The notes beneath the pieces are model-generated. The model worked only from the letters and a program-made list of their open reading frames with translations. It did no database searches and had not been told where the DNA came from. A stretch of 64,000 nt of DNA from Tolypeutes matacus (lineage: Eukaryota > Chordata > Mammalia > Cingulata > Chlamyphoridae): positions 3,849,627 to 3,913,626 of the forward strand of contig JAKSZT010054399.1 of the NCBI GenBank assembly GCA_026826555.1, written 5' to 3'. The translations under genes and the position numbers were made by a program. Shown here in pieces: positions 24,521-36,254 of the stretch. Within the stretch, counting starts at the first letter, position 1. The number at the start of each line of letters is the position of its first letter.

Positions 24521-24954
24521 GGATGGAAAATTATTACAAATAGCTGCTGCAGCCACTGTGGGTGTAATGTGGTCTGATAACATCAAAGCATCCTTGTTCT
24601 TGCCCAATGGAAAATTTTCTCTTTTCAGCTGGGACCAGAAACCAGAAATTATTTTTTCCATCAAAAAGAACAAAGAAAATACCCATGAGTGCTTGCATGG
24701 GGTGAAGATTGCTGAACTACAGAGCATCCAAGCTAGAGAAGGAAGCTGAAATACTGAGCAAATGGAGGCACTTTTCCCTGGATAGAAAGTAATTAGTGGC
24801 AGGTATTTATATAGTTTCCTGAGAAATACAAATGATAAAAGCTCAATTTTAGAAGAGCCCCGAACTGTTTTTCAAAATATCTGACCATTTTGCAATGCTG
24901 CCTGTATTATGGGAGTGTTCTAGTTGCTTCACATTCCCAGCATAGAGCATTGTA

Positions 24955-25044
24955 TTTTTTTTTTTTCTAGGAGGTACCAGGGATTTAACCCACGACCTTG
25001 TACATGGGAAGCAGACACTCAACCACTGAGCTACACCTGCTCCC
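24955..25044 (-). mobile_element. DAS-type SINE, minus strand
   Basis: Minus-strand head GGGAGCAGGTGTAGCTCAGT, B-box region near 24980, T tail at 24955-24966. tRNA-Ala-like short form, inserted in antisense L1. Confidence 0.85.
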
Positions 25045-25451
25045 ACAGTGTTGTAGTTTTTTAAGGCATTCTAATGGGTGTATGATGGTATCTCATTGTG
25101 GTTTTAATTTGCATTTCCCTAATGAATAATGATGTTGAGCATCTTTTCATGTGTTTATTTACCATCCACTTGTGTTTAGTGAAGCTGTTTGAAGATTTTG
25201 CCTTTTTTTTTTCCCAGTTGGGTTGTATTCTTATTATTGAGTTGTGAGGATCCTTTATCAGTTATATGTTTTGCAAATATTTTCTCAGTCTGTGGTTTAC
25301 CTTTTCATTTCTTTATGAGTATCTTTCAAAGAGCAGAAGTTTTAAATTTGATGGAATACTTTTTTTTTTTTAATGATTTGTGATTTTTGTGTCCTAAGTA
25401 ATTTTTGCCTAACTCTACATCACAAAGATTTTCTTCTATGTATTCTTCTAG

Positions 25452-25632
25452 AACTGCATTGTCTAATATGGTAGCCTCTAACCCCATGTGACTACTTAAA
25501 TGTTTTAATAAAATTTTAAAAATTAGTTCCTTAGTCACATTTCAAGTGCTCAGTAGGCACATGTGTATTGCATAGCACAGAAGTATAAACAGTTCCATCA
25601 GTGTAGAAAATTCAATGGGACAATGTTGCTCT
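25452..25632. mobile_element. hAT-like MITE (CAGTGCTGTCCAATA family)
   Basis: GCATTGTCTAATATGGTAGC, CCATGTGACTACTTAAATG and, on the other arm, CATTTCAAGTGCTCAGTAGG form the palindrome-like arms of this mammalian element. L1 text resumes at both sides. Confidence 0.6.
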
Positions 25633-25677
25633 AAGAGTTTTATAGCTTTAGGTTTTATATTTAGATCTATAAACCAT

Positions 25678-25709
25678 CTTTACCCAGCAGTCCCACTCCT
25701 GGATATTTA
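25678..25709 (+). mobile_element. Old L1 fragment left of the provirus
   Basis: CCAGCAGTCCCACTCCTGG then ATATTTA is L1 ORF2 text. It continues without loss at 33032 (CTCAAGAGAAATGGAAATG), so the 7.3 kb between is inserted. Confidence 0.75.
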
Positions 25710-26216
25710 TGATGCTGAGCAAAAGCAGATTCTTTTCTCCTGGTGTGTCTTTAAAGCCAATTCCTGATACAATGAGCCTTTGAAAAAAGAGTTTTACTGG
25801 TTGGGCAAGCAATAGAACACAGTGGCCTTCTGGCCCCAAACTGCCTCCCTGATCTGCAGAAATTCTAATATTTTTATAACATCAGGGAACTAATGAATAA
25901 TTGAGGTGGATCTGGACACAGATTCCTTCATTAATAAGCATTAAGGAGTTGAACAAGCTGGGGGTGGACGGCAAACCAGGGGGAGTTACAAAGTTACAAT
26001 CATTTTCAGAGATCAAGTTTCTGAGCTAAGAAAGGACAGAGTAGAGTTCAGTCACAAGGTTTCCCATATGGACATTAAACACAGGAGAGTGGAGTAGTTA
26101 CCATCCTAATAGAGATCAGAGCTCAGGTATAAATATGACTGCTGCAAGAGCTTATAGTCTAGGCCCTAATTTCCTTATAAGCATTTGAAATAAAGCTGTT
26201 TCTAGAGATCATTACA
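25710..26216 (-). repeat. 3' LTR of the provirus
   Basis: Plus-strand ends TGATGCTGAGC and ATCATTACA. The stretch 25745-26105 aligns with 31915-32255 over ACAGTGGCCTTCTGGCCCCA, GGGGGAGTTACAAAGTTACA and CAGTCACAAGGTTT. Diverged by many substitutions and indels, so the insertion is old. Confidence 0.85.
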
Positions 26217-26850
26217 GACCATAGTAAGAGTTTTGTTTCACTTTACTTTTACCAAGATTGTTAATCAACAGGCAAAACATAACTTATAGACCTTTGCCTT
26301 ACTTTTCCTTTCAAGTCCCTTTTTGTTGAAGATGGGTGACTGCATGCTCTTTTAGAGAAGCACCAGAGCAAAACAGTGTAACCAATAAGAGATTTTGGTT
26401 GTTTTCATAACATCACATTTACCTAAGAATTACTATAACCAACAATATCATCATGCAGATCAGTATTAGGATAGAATAGAGAGTGAGAACTTTACAAGTC
26501 TTTAAGAATTTTATACAATCCCCAAATATATAAGTAGATTACATTTTTAATTTCTCCTTCATGTTTTCTATTTTAGAAAGATACTGTTTACCACAAAGAA
26601 ACTTCAGCAGTACGTGAAGAAAACTATTTTTCTAGTAAATTTTACGTGAACCTAAGATTTTCAATGGAATCAAGATTATCTTCCTATTGTTATCACTACC
26701 TTAATATAATTACATGCTTATTGGAACATTAATATCCCGGCCCTAAGGATATATTACTTTCAACAGTGAGGGAGATTCCTTAAAATGTCAGAGTGGTAAA
26801 TGTAATATGGATCTTTGCAAGTATTAAGTGATTTCCCTTAGCAGTAAACA

Positions 26851-27369
26851 TGTTAGCAGAAGGCTCTGGGTTCTCGGCTTCTAGATTCTTGGCTTATGTC
26901 GCATAAAAGATTTTAAGGACATACCATAGGGTAGGCAAGGGAGTAAAGAGTTTATTAAGAAACAAGTGAAAAAAACCAGCGTACAACCTGAGACACGGAC
27001 TGTGGGCATGCTGCAGGGTGAGGCACGCATGGGGCCCCAGGTTAGGCCTTTTTAAGACATTTCCTCCTCCCCTTTCCTATAGTTGGGGCATGGCCCCCGC
27101 TGTTTGCTGTTCTGATTGGTTGCCTTAGGATCCCAGCCTGTTAGCTCTCAGGGGACAAATGGGAGGCCTGTTGTTGGGAGGTATTCAGGGCTTCTCTTTG
27201 ACCCTGGAAAGAGTTCCAAATGGGATCTCGTGGCCAAAGTCTAGCAGCTTTGGGGCTTTGTTCTTTAGGAGCAGCCTTCCCCTCAGGAGGTTTTGGGGTG
27301 GGGTCTCGTGGCCATGTTGTCTGTCGGGTCCCAGCCGCCTTCCCTATTTCACTATACTAACCTGCCTCA
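26851..27369 (-). mobile_element. Solo LTR of a second class I ERV family
   Basis: 519 bp with plus-strand ends TGTTAGCAG and CCTGCCTCA, and 4-bp target duplications AACA at 26847-26850 and 27370-27373. On the minus strand it has a promoter-like CTTAAAAAGGCC and a polyadenylation block TTAATAAACTCTTTACTCC, both typical of gamma-type LTRs. It lies inside the older provirus. GC-rich compared with its surroundings. Confidence 0.82.
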
Positions 27370-27373
27370 AACA

Positions 27374-29840
27374 TAGTCTTAGGAGAGAAATACTGTGATT
27401 ATGCATAGTGTTTTATGTAAACCAGTTTAAAAGAAAAACCAGAAGATTAACATCTTGATAAAAATTCTGATCAGAATAAAATGTGACTAAAATGTAAAAC
27501 ATTGTCGAAATAACATCCCATTTAAATTTTTTAGTTTTGGAATATATTTTTCCATTGTGAATTAAAATATAAATATATTGATAACGTTAATTTTCGTAAA
27601 TGTATATATTTAAGCACTTCACTTTTTATAAGGTGAAAGAACAAATTCTTTTGTAACAGTTCATAATTAAAGATATCCTTAAGGGTTTTATTAGAATAGT
27701 AAAGGTTGTCAGGTCTGAACATTATATTTAAACAGGCCTCTATTTATCACAAATAAGTTAGTAAAATAGTTTGGAAAAGACTTAACTTCCAAAGTAGCAG
27801 CAGCTCTGTATTTTTTAAAAAAACCATTAAAGATATGATGAAACCATTCTGATAAGGCACAGATTCTTTGCTCTTTGTATATATTGATTATTTCAAAAGG
27901 ACTTTTGCATCCTTCCCCTTATCATAGACCAACAATTTAAGAAAATTGTGTTACTTTAACAGAGAAAGTAAAATTTGAGTTGCATCAGTACACCATTCAG
28001 TAAACAAATCTTGGTCGGCATAGATCATAACAGATTGAGGTGGTGTCCAACAGGTTTTTCTGTTATAAAGTTACTTTTTGTTATTAATATCAACTTATAG
28101 ATATTTTAGTTAATAATGGCTTTCTGGAATCAGCTACTTACATTGAAATTTCTCAGCTTAGAAAATGCTTTTACAGACTTCCTACAACCTATAATTTCCT
28201 ATAATCTTTTATAACCATTTATAAACATATAGACTAGTTACTTTACCTTAAGACATGTTTCACCTTTAAATAAGCTTATTGAATTACAGTCAGTAACAAG
28301 CGAAATTTACTTCCACTGACATGTCTACAACTTTCCATGTCCATTCAAGTCTTGTCCTACATTTTCAACCCTGATTTTTTGAAAACCAGCCCTCTTCTCT
28401 TAGGACAAAACACACTCCCTTAAACAAGTTTTCACAACCCTTCTACTTCTTTTCATGTCCTTTTAAGTCTTGTCTTATAGCCCTCATTCTGTTCTGTGAA
28501 AAACTAGTCTTTTCACTTTAGGCAAAACAATTGTTTTTAAAAGAGGTTTGTAATAATTTCATTGGTTAAAAACTTACAATTTTATTATCTTAAAGATTCA
28601 ACAGACATATGTTAATTTATTAATATCTGTGTAACCACCCGGAGATTACACCCAAGTAGAATAAAATTAAAATAATGCTATTTTATGTAAGAAGGGTTTT
28701 CTTTTTCTTTTTTTTTCCATAGGTAGTTAAAACCACTTTGTTTTTATAATACCTTCAAATTATAAACAACCTCAAAAACATGCTGACTATTGGAATCTGG
28801 AGAATATATTATTACAGTAACTGTTTTAATTATAATTTAGAAAAACCTTTTCATAACTTTCACGGATCTTTTTCTTTACTGAAATTTGGCCGTTACAAAT
28901 GCTCAATGCTGTTAAAATTTAAATGGGGAGTTATAGGACAGACTATGCAAACCAAGGTGTATTCTGTAATATCCCCTCTGTCCCTATCATTTTTAATTTT
29001 CAGCCCTTGTAGACAGAATTCCAAGCTAAACTCACATCTACCCTATCTTTCCACACCCAGCACATCCCCCACAGTTTCCTAAACCATTTATTTATTTATT
29101 TTTATTCTTGCTTTTCTTTTCTTTTTTTTTAAAGAGTCCCTAAACCGGTTTTAATGAGTCACTCGAATTCAGTCAAGCTTAGAAGACCCTGGGGGTAGGA
29201 GAGGCTATAGAAAGATTACAGAAGAATTCAAGACAATGTTTTTAGTTTTAGTTTTAGTTTTTTAAGAGTTTCTTTAGTCAGATTTTCATTTGACCTTTTC
29301 ATCTTGTTTGGCTTTTCTCATTTGGGTTCCGGGAGTACTCATTTACATATAAGCCTGCTTATTTAATTTTTAGCAATTTGAATAGAGCTCATTTAAGAAT
29401 TTTCATTTATTAATTTGATATTACCATCCAGAGGTGTGAAAATATACACTGAAAAAACAGTGTGTTGAGTTAGACACACCAACAGAAACATGAAACTCAC
29501 TAATTTGATTCACAATTCTCACTCTATTGATATGGTTGTCTCCAGGTTTTCCATAATGCCACTGCTCTGAATTTTACCACTTGTAAGATCTACTCTGGGA
29601 TCAGTGCTACTTGTAATATGCAAGCTTGTGCTTGGAACCATTTATATAGAGAGAGAAATTGGAGAAGAAGTTATCTGGGCATTGTTTGGTTCACAGGTTT
29701 TTAGCAAGGAAGTTGCATTTTAGCAAGGAAACTATGCTTCAAATATTTGGTTTTAATTCAGTAGTAGAGCTCCCCTCCCCCAGGCCCTTTCATTCTAGGT
29801 TTCTGTCATTCCCACCTAGCTGTTCTTGAGGTTTTTCCTG
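27374..29840 (-). other. Provirus internal region without recognised pol or env
   Basis: AT-rich, low-complexity sequence with repeated short motifs such as TATAACCATTTATAAAC and CTTTACCTTAAG. I see no reverse-transcriptase YxDD context, integrase or envelope text in any frame. It may be a noncoding internal region of a defective ERV or heavily decayed pol. Confidence 0.45.
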
Positions 29841-29852
29841 AGGGCATCTAGG

Positions 29853-29894
29853 ACAATACTTTTTCCAGTGTCCTTCTTCTTTGCAATATGCACA
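29853..29894 (-). pseudogene. Gag nucleocapsid zinc knuckle remnant
   Basis: The minus strand encodes CAYCKEEGHWKKYC, a perfect C-X2-C-X4-H-X4-C knuckle followed by Pro-rich text. A single knuckle is typical of gammaretroviral nucleocapsid, which binds genomic RNA. A SINE separates it from the capsid part. Confidence 0.82.
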
Positions 29895-29922
29895 TTGATA
29901 GGTTCTTATTTTTTTAATTTCA

Positions 29923-30204
29923 GGGAAGCGGATGTGGCTCAACCAGCTGGGCACCTGCCTATCACATGGAAAGTCCTGCGTTGTTTCCAGTGCCTCTTAA
30001 AGACAAGCAAGACGGCACGCTGATGCAGTGAGCTGACACAATGAAGAGACACAGAGAGGAAATACAATGAGAGACCCAACAAGCAGGGAGTGGAGGTGGC
30101 TCAAGTGATTGATCTACTCTGGGATCAATGCTGCTTGAACAGAGAGCAGACAGCAAGCGCAAACAACAAGGGGGGTCTAGAAATAAATAAATCTTTAAAA
30201 AAAT
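29923..30204 (+). mobile_element. DAS-III-like SINE (two-unit form) inside gag
   Basis: Head GGGAAGCGGATGTGGCTCAA, a degenerate B box, a second partial unit GGAGTGGAGGTGGCTCAAGT near 30090, and an (AAAT)n/A tail. Opposite in strand to the provirus. Confidence 0.85.
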
Positions 30205-30289
30205 TTTTTTTCTCCTATCTTTGAAGGGGTGAAGGTTGGGCTGAGGGGTCTTACCTTTTGAGCAGTCTAGTTCTGATTGTTTTCAGTTT

Positions 30290-31010
30290 ATTAGAGCTTT
30301 GAATAGGGTCATTTGCCCTCTGAAACGCAGGTTTTCTTTAACTCAGTCCCTATTATAATAAACTTCATAGGCAATGCTAACTAAACTAGAGATAAATAAT
30401 TTTAGCCCCCCATCAATTTTCTGTGGCTTCCTTCTTATATCTGGAGAACTGTGAGCAATAAAGGTTATATTTAAAAGTCTGGTATTTTCTGGACTTTTCA
30501 GATCTATATTAGTGTATTGCCGATAGGCAGTATAAATTCTTTCTAGGAAAGCGGAGGGACTTTCCTCTGATTCTAAATTAGCTCAGTCCTCAGTACCATT
30601 AGCATTCCATTTAAGAAATTCTTTACTGGTCCTGCTAATTTCTCTCTAGCATGCCCTGGGTTGCTAGGATTTTTTTCTGTGTCTTATGTTTCCTGCTCTG
30701 CTTCTTCATTTACTATTTTCCCTTCATCTCCTGTTATCCACAAGGCCTCAATACCAGTCCAATTACAGGCTGGGATAATTAAACTTTTTATTTTCTCTGG
30801 GTCCTTTTATAGAGTGGGCCACCACTTTCCCACCTGTGTAAATCTGAGAGCGGGAATGGGGTAAGCACGTAGACAAATTCTTCATCTATTCCTATAGGCA
30901 TTTGCCGGAGGACTAGAAATTTTTCCAGCTCAGCTGCTGATCTTAGAAAACCATTCCGCCAAATGGAGATATGGAGCTTTCCCCTATAGAACCAAACTCC
31001 AGCCAATTTC
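30290..31010 (-). pseudogene. Gag matrix/capsid remnant
   Basis: Minus-strand frames, read right to left, show QMPIGIDEEFVYVLTPFPL then SDLHRWESGG (30788-31006), like the start of a gammaretroviral capsid, and SPSAFLERIYTAYRQY then FIAHSSPDIRRK (about 30355-30585), like its C-terminal region. Stops and frame changes separate the parts. Recognised by similarity to gammaretroviral Gag; no intact protein is possible. Confidence 0.8.
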
Positions 31011-31410
31011 TTCCTGATTCTAAGTTATATTGAGGTCAAAACAAAACTATTTCTTTCTTTTTCACAGGCTCATGGCTAAGATTTAGGCTCTTTCAAAATA
31101 CAGCCTAAAGGGCTACATTTAGGAATGCTAGTAAGATTAGAATTTCCCATTTTGAAGAATTTCAGTAGTCAGTAACCAATCAGGAATACTTGAGCAGTAT
31201 AAATGCAGTTAAATACTAATTTAGCAATTTAGACAGACATTGAATCTTTACTATACCTGAGTAACATACATTGTTTAATGAACAGAGACTTAGCACTTCC
31301 TATATTCTGGAATACTTTTCAGGAGTACACTTAGACTCAAGGTTCAGGAGTATACTTAACTGACAGACTTAAGATAGGAACTTGAACCCCAGACAGAATG
31401 GTATCCCCTC

Positions 31411-31436
31411 AAAAAAAAAAAAAAAAAAAAAAAAAG
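31411..31436 (+). repeat. A run in the provirus leader
   Basis: 26 or so consecutive A residues followed by a purine-rich stretch, downstream of CAGAATGGTATCCCCTC. It may be the tail of an unrecognised insertion. Confidence 0.7.
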
Positions 31437-31558
31437 GAAAAGGTGGAGAAGTCAGAGCAAGAGGGAATCGTTCTGGAAAGGAGTTTAAGGGGTCTCGAAC
31501 TGCCAAACTTACTTCCTAATTCACTTCTACCTTGGTGTCCCCCTCACCCAGACAGATC

Positions 31559-31645
31559 TGTATGCAACAGATTACCCCCAAATTTAGCAGCTTGAAATAA
31601 ACTAACGCACAAATTATACCTCAATCAACCTGACCTTTTTTTGTC
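31559..31645 (+). repeat. Permuted copy of flanking DNA (B-A order)
   Basis: Segment B (TATGCAACAGATTACCCCCA to AAACTAACGCAC, ending 31608) is followed directly by segment A (AAATTATACCTCAATCAACC then TGACCTTTTTTTG, 31609-31645). Outside the provirus the same segments occur in order A (33527) then B (33615). Confidence 0.75.
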
Positions 31646-31844
31646 AAAGGAACTTTTTCTTTCCTTGAAGCATTAAAGTGCATTTAGGGCCTAGAGTACC
31701 AGCGAGGTAGGAGGAACCTGATTGTCGAGCTTTTAGACCAAGAGGATACAGCGGTGCAGAAAGCTCCATTCCAGCACTTACCTCTCTCACTAGAGCCCCG
31801 GATACTCCGGCAGTCAGATTTGTTCAGGAACGCCTTTGTCCTTA

Positions 31845-31862
31845 GTCCCACCAGAGTCGCCA
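31845..31862 (-). promoter_or_regulatory. Primer-binding site, tRNA-Arg(UCU) type
   Basis: The minus strand reads TGGCGACTCTGGTGGGAC, complementary at 18 of 18 positions to the 3' end of mammalian tRNA-Arg(UCU) including CCA, as I recall that tRNA. It sits three bases inside the LTR end (GGTATCA), where a retroviral PBS belongs. Confidence 0.85.
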
Positions 31863-31865
31863 ACT

Positions 31866-33027
<1,162 letters not shown>

Positions 33028-33031
33028 TTTA

Positions 33032-33550
33032 CTCAAGAGAAATGGAAATGTCCACACAAAGACCTGAATGCTAATGTTGAAAGCAGCTGTGTTCATAATT
33101 GACAGAACCTGGAAATAATACAAACATGGAACCATTCATTAACCATGAATGGAAAAACAAAATTGTGGCCCATCCATACAATGAGATACCACTCAGCAAT
33201 AAAAAGGAATGAACTACTACACTTGTAACAATATGAGTGAAGCTCAAAAGCATTATGCTATGTGTAAAATAGGCAGACTCAAAGGGCAACGTACTATACG
33301 AGTCTACTTATGTCATATTCTGGAAAAGGCAAAACTATGGGCAAAAAATCAGATCGGTTGCCAAGGGGCTGGGGTGGGGTAAGGGATTGACTACAAAGAG
33401 ACATGAGAGAACTTTGTGAGGAGATAGAACAATTATATATCTTCATTGTAGTTAGGGTTACATGATTATATACATTTGTCAAAACTCAAAATTTATACCT
33501 AAAAAAGGTGGATTTTACTGTAGATAAATTATACCTCAATCAACCTGACC
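33032..33550 (+). mobile_element. Old L1M 3' end right of the provirus
   Basis: Continues the L1 at 25678-25709: ACTCAGCAATAAAAAGGAAT, GGTTGCCAAGGGGCTGGGGT, AACTTTGTGAGGAGATAGAA, and the terminal GATAAATTATACCTCAATCA. ORF2 end and 3' UTR only. Confidence 0.82.
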
Positions 33551-33604
33551 TTTTTTGTAAAAGAGCTCTGAGTAGTTCATAAGCAAAGATTGAGGATACA
33601 GGTC

Positions 33605-33888
33605 TGTATTAGTTGACTGTTGCTATGCAACAGATTACCCCCAAACTTAGCAGCTTGAAGTAAACTAACACACATTTTTTGAGGATTAGGAATTCAGGAG
33701 CAGCTTAGCTGGATGGTTGTAGCTCAGGATCTCACGGAGGTTGAGGCAAGATGTCAGCCAGAGCTACAGGCATATGAAGGCTGGGCTGGGGCCTGAGGAC
33801 CAATAAGAACCGTGAGGTCATAAATAATTGCTGTTTTAAGCTGCTAAATTTTGGGTAATTTGTTACACAGCAGTAGGCAGTTAATACA
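33605..33888. mobile_element. Two old LTR ends in head-to-head arrangement
   Basis: The left end TGTATTAGTTGACTGTTGC is an antisense LTR 3' end. The right end GCAGTAGGCAGTTAATACA is a sense LTR 3' end (TTTTGGGTAATTTGTTACAC). The outer about 65 bp are inverted repeats of each other. The interior resembles MaLR-type LTR text. Confidence 0.6.
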
Positions 33889-33894
33889 CATACC

Positions 33895-34945
33895 AATGGT
33901 AGGGAGAAAATGGGAGGAGCTCAAATCAACAGAAATGGCCTAGTGCCTGTAGGGATTTGGTAGGAAAGGCAGCCTCTCACCTCTGAGCACAGTTGGGACT
34001 CTCCAAGGCAGGGAATGAGGTTCTCAATTAGGCAGAGTTCAAGAAGGGCTTCTCCTGCAGTTATTGGAAACAGAGGAGGAGAATTAGGCACAGGATGAGA
34101 AGAAAGATGGGACTTGCATCTGCATAAGCTCACCCAGCTCCACAGCCCTTTGAACTTGCTCATCTAACTGATGACAGAGGTACATGGTAGAAGGAACCAT
34201 CCAGAAAGGCATATCTGGTGAACTGGAAGGGGAACAGGGAAGGGGGCTCAAAAGAAGAAAGATCAAGTGCTACTGGGCCCCAGAGAGTGAATGCATCCTA
34301 AGGAAAGAAAAACTCAAGCATGGTGAGCAGGCCTAAGCTTTGGAGGTGAGCAGCAGTTGCAGATAAAGCACAGTGGTCCTTATCTGAGGCTGTCCAAAGC
34401 CAGTGTCCTTGACAACACCTAAGCCCTAAGGAGGAAAGGGCTGAGTAAAATTAAAGTATTTGGCTCATTAAACTCTGTGATGCCTGGAGCCTAAGGATCT
34501 CTCCTGGGGGCTTCTAAGGATGTAAGCCAAGAAGAGAAGGTTCTCAAGTCTTTGCCCATTTTACAGGAGACATGATGTGTGAGCAATGGCCCAAATAAAG
34601 TGTTGAGCCATGGTTGGGGTGAGCCATCTTGCTGAAATGGGCAGTGACATTAAAGGACGTGAGGATGTTCACAAATACAAGAAGGAAGACGAATGCCTCA
34701 AAAAAAAACAAACAAAAAAAAGAAACATTAAAAAAAAAAATCACCTGGGATATTGTAACTATGCACTTGTGGGCTATTGGAGTAACAAAATATGTGTGCA
34801 AATGATAAAGTGATGTTATTTGTACCCTCAGTTGGTGAGATATGGGGACATTCAGGTTATAGAGAAATAGCAGGCTGGTTCTTAACTTCCAGTAATGGAA
34901 ACCAGGTCTGGCTAGTTTAAGTAGAAAAATGAACTTATTAAAAAG
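33895..34945. other. No gene recognised
   Basis: Mixed unassigned sequence with an A-rich patch at 34700-34740. Short frames on both strands show no recognisable protein. Confidence 0.4.
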
Positions 34946-34949
34946 TTTC

Positions 34950-35640
34950 TGGATAGCAGTATTATTCATATAATCCTCCCAAAAATGAAACGACCCAAAT
35001 GCCCTTCAATAAGTGAATGGATAAACAAACTGTGGTTTATTCATACAGTAGAATATTACTCAGCAAAAAAAGAGATGGGCTATTGGTTCATGCAACAACT
35101 TGGATAAATCTCAAAGGCATTGGGCTGAATGAAAGACACCAGACAAAAAAGACTACCTAATGTTTAACTCCATTCATATAACATTCTAGAGAAGATATAA
35201 CTAAAGCGATGGAGAACGCGTGAGTGGCTGCCAGGGGTTAGGAGTCGGAGAGGATGTGACTAGAGAGCATGAGGGAGCTCTTTGGGGTGAGGAAATCTGT
35301 CCCGTAGCCTGATTGGGGTGGGTTACACAAATTTATACATGAGTCAAAACTCAAAGGCCTATACGCTAAAACAAAGCCAAGCAAAATAAAACACCAAGGT
35401 GATGCATGGGAGTGATGGCTGTACAACTCAAAATTTACTAAATTTCATTGAATGGTACAACTGCAAAGTGTGAATTTTTTTTTTTTTTTTTTTTTACCGG
35501 GAGGTCCCGGGGATTGAACCCCGGTCTCTCCATATGGTAGACGGACGCCGAACTTCTTGAGCCACATCCGTTTCCCACAAAGTGTGAATTTTATGGTAAG
35601 TAAATTATACCAGAAAGACTAGGGGGTTGAGAGGTAGGGG
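34950..35640 (+). mobile_element. L1M 3' end, interrupted by a SINE
   Basis: ACCCAAATGCCCTTCAATAA, GGATAAACAAACTGTGGTTT, GCCAGGGGTTAGGAGTCGGA and TGGTAAGTAAATTATACCAG. The SINE at 35479-35577 splits the terminal segment. Confidence 0.8.
35479..35577 (-). mobile_element. Short DAS SINE, minus strand
   Basis: Minus-strand head GGGAAACGGATGTGGCTCAA, B box GGGGTTCAATCCCC, T tail. Perfect 15-bp target duplications CAAAGTGTGAATTTT at 35464-35478 and 35578-35592. Very close to the copy at 63.4 kb, so probably young. Confidence 0.93.
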
Positions 35641-35704
35641 ATGGGTAAAGAGGGTTCATTATACAATTCCTTCTATTTCTGTATGGGTTGGAAATTTTTC
35701 ATAT

Positions 35705-36240
35705 TGAAAAGTTAACAGCATATACACAAAAGAATTGGAAACAGGGACTCAAACAGATACTTGTACACCGGTGTTTATAGCAGCAGTATTCAAAATAGCC
35801 AAAAAGTAGATGCAACCCAAGTGTCCATGGATGGATGGATAAACAAAGTGTGGAATATACACAATGGGAAATTATCCAGCAGTTAAGAGAATGAAGTTCT
35901 TATGCACCCGGCAACATGGATGAACCCCGAGAACATTACGCTGAGTGAAATAAGCCAAACACCAAAGGACGAATATTCTAAGATTCTGCTTATGTGAAAT
36001 ATCTAGAAAAAGCAAATCCATAGAAACAAATTAGGTTAGAGGTTAGCAGGGACTGGGGTGAGGGGAGAAATGGGAAGTTTTGCTTAATGGGTACATACTT
36101 TCTGTTTGGGATAATGAAAATGTTTTGGTAATGTACGGTGGTGATGGTAGCACAACATTGTAAATCAATCAATGCCACTTAATTGTATCCTTGAAAATGG
36201 TTAAAATGGGAAATTTTCTGTTATATTTACGTTACCAGAC
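35705..36240 (+). mobile_element. L1 3' end
   Basis: TGGAAACAGGGACTCAAACA, GTTTATAGCAGCAGTATTC, ATGGATGAACCCCGAGAACA, AATAAGCCAAACACCAAAGG and ATTGTATCCTTGAAAATGG, ending before an A run at 36244. Confidence 0.8.
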
Positions 36241-36254
36241 ATGCAAAAAAAAAA

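Larger units (their letters stand above)
24880..25677 (-). mobile_element. L1 ORF2 C-terminal segment, antisense
   Basis: Antisense L1: TGATGGTATCTCATTGTGGT, TTTGCATTTCCCTAATGA, CAAATATTTTCTCAGTCTGT and AGAGTTTTATAGCTTTAGGT. Interrupted by a SINE (24955-25044) and a hAT-like MITE (25452-25632). Confidence 0.8.
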
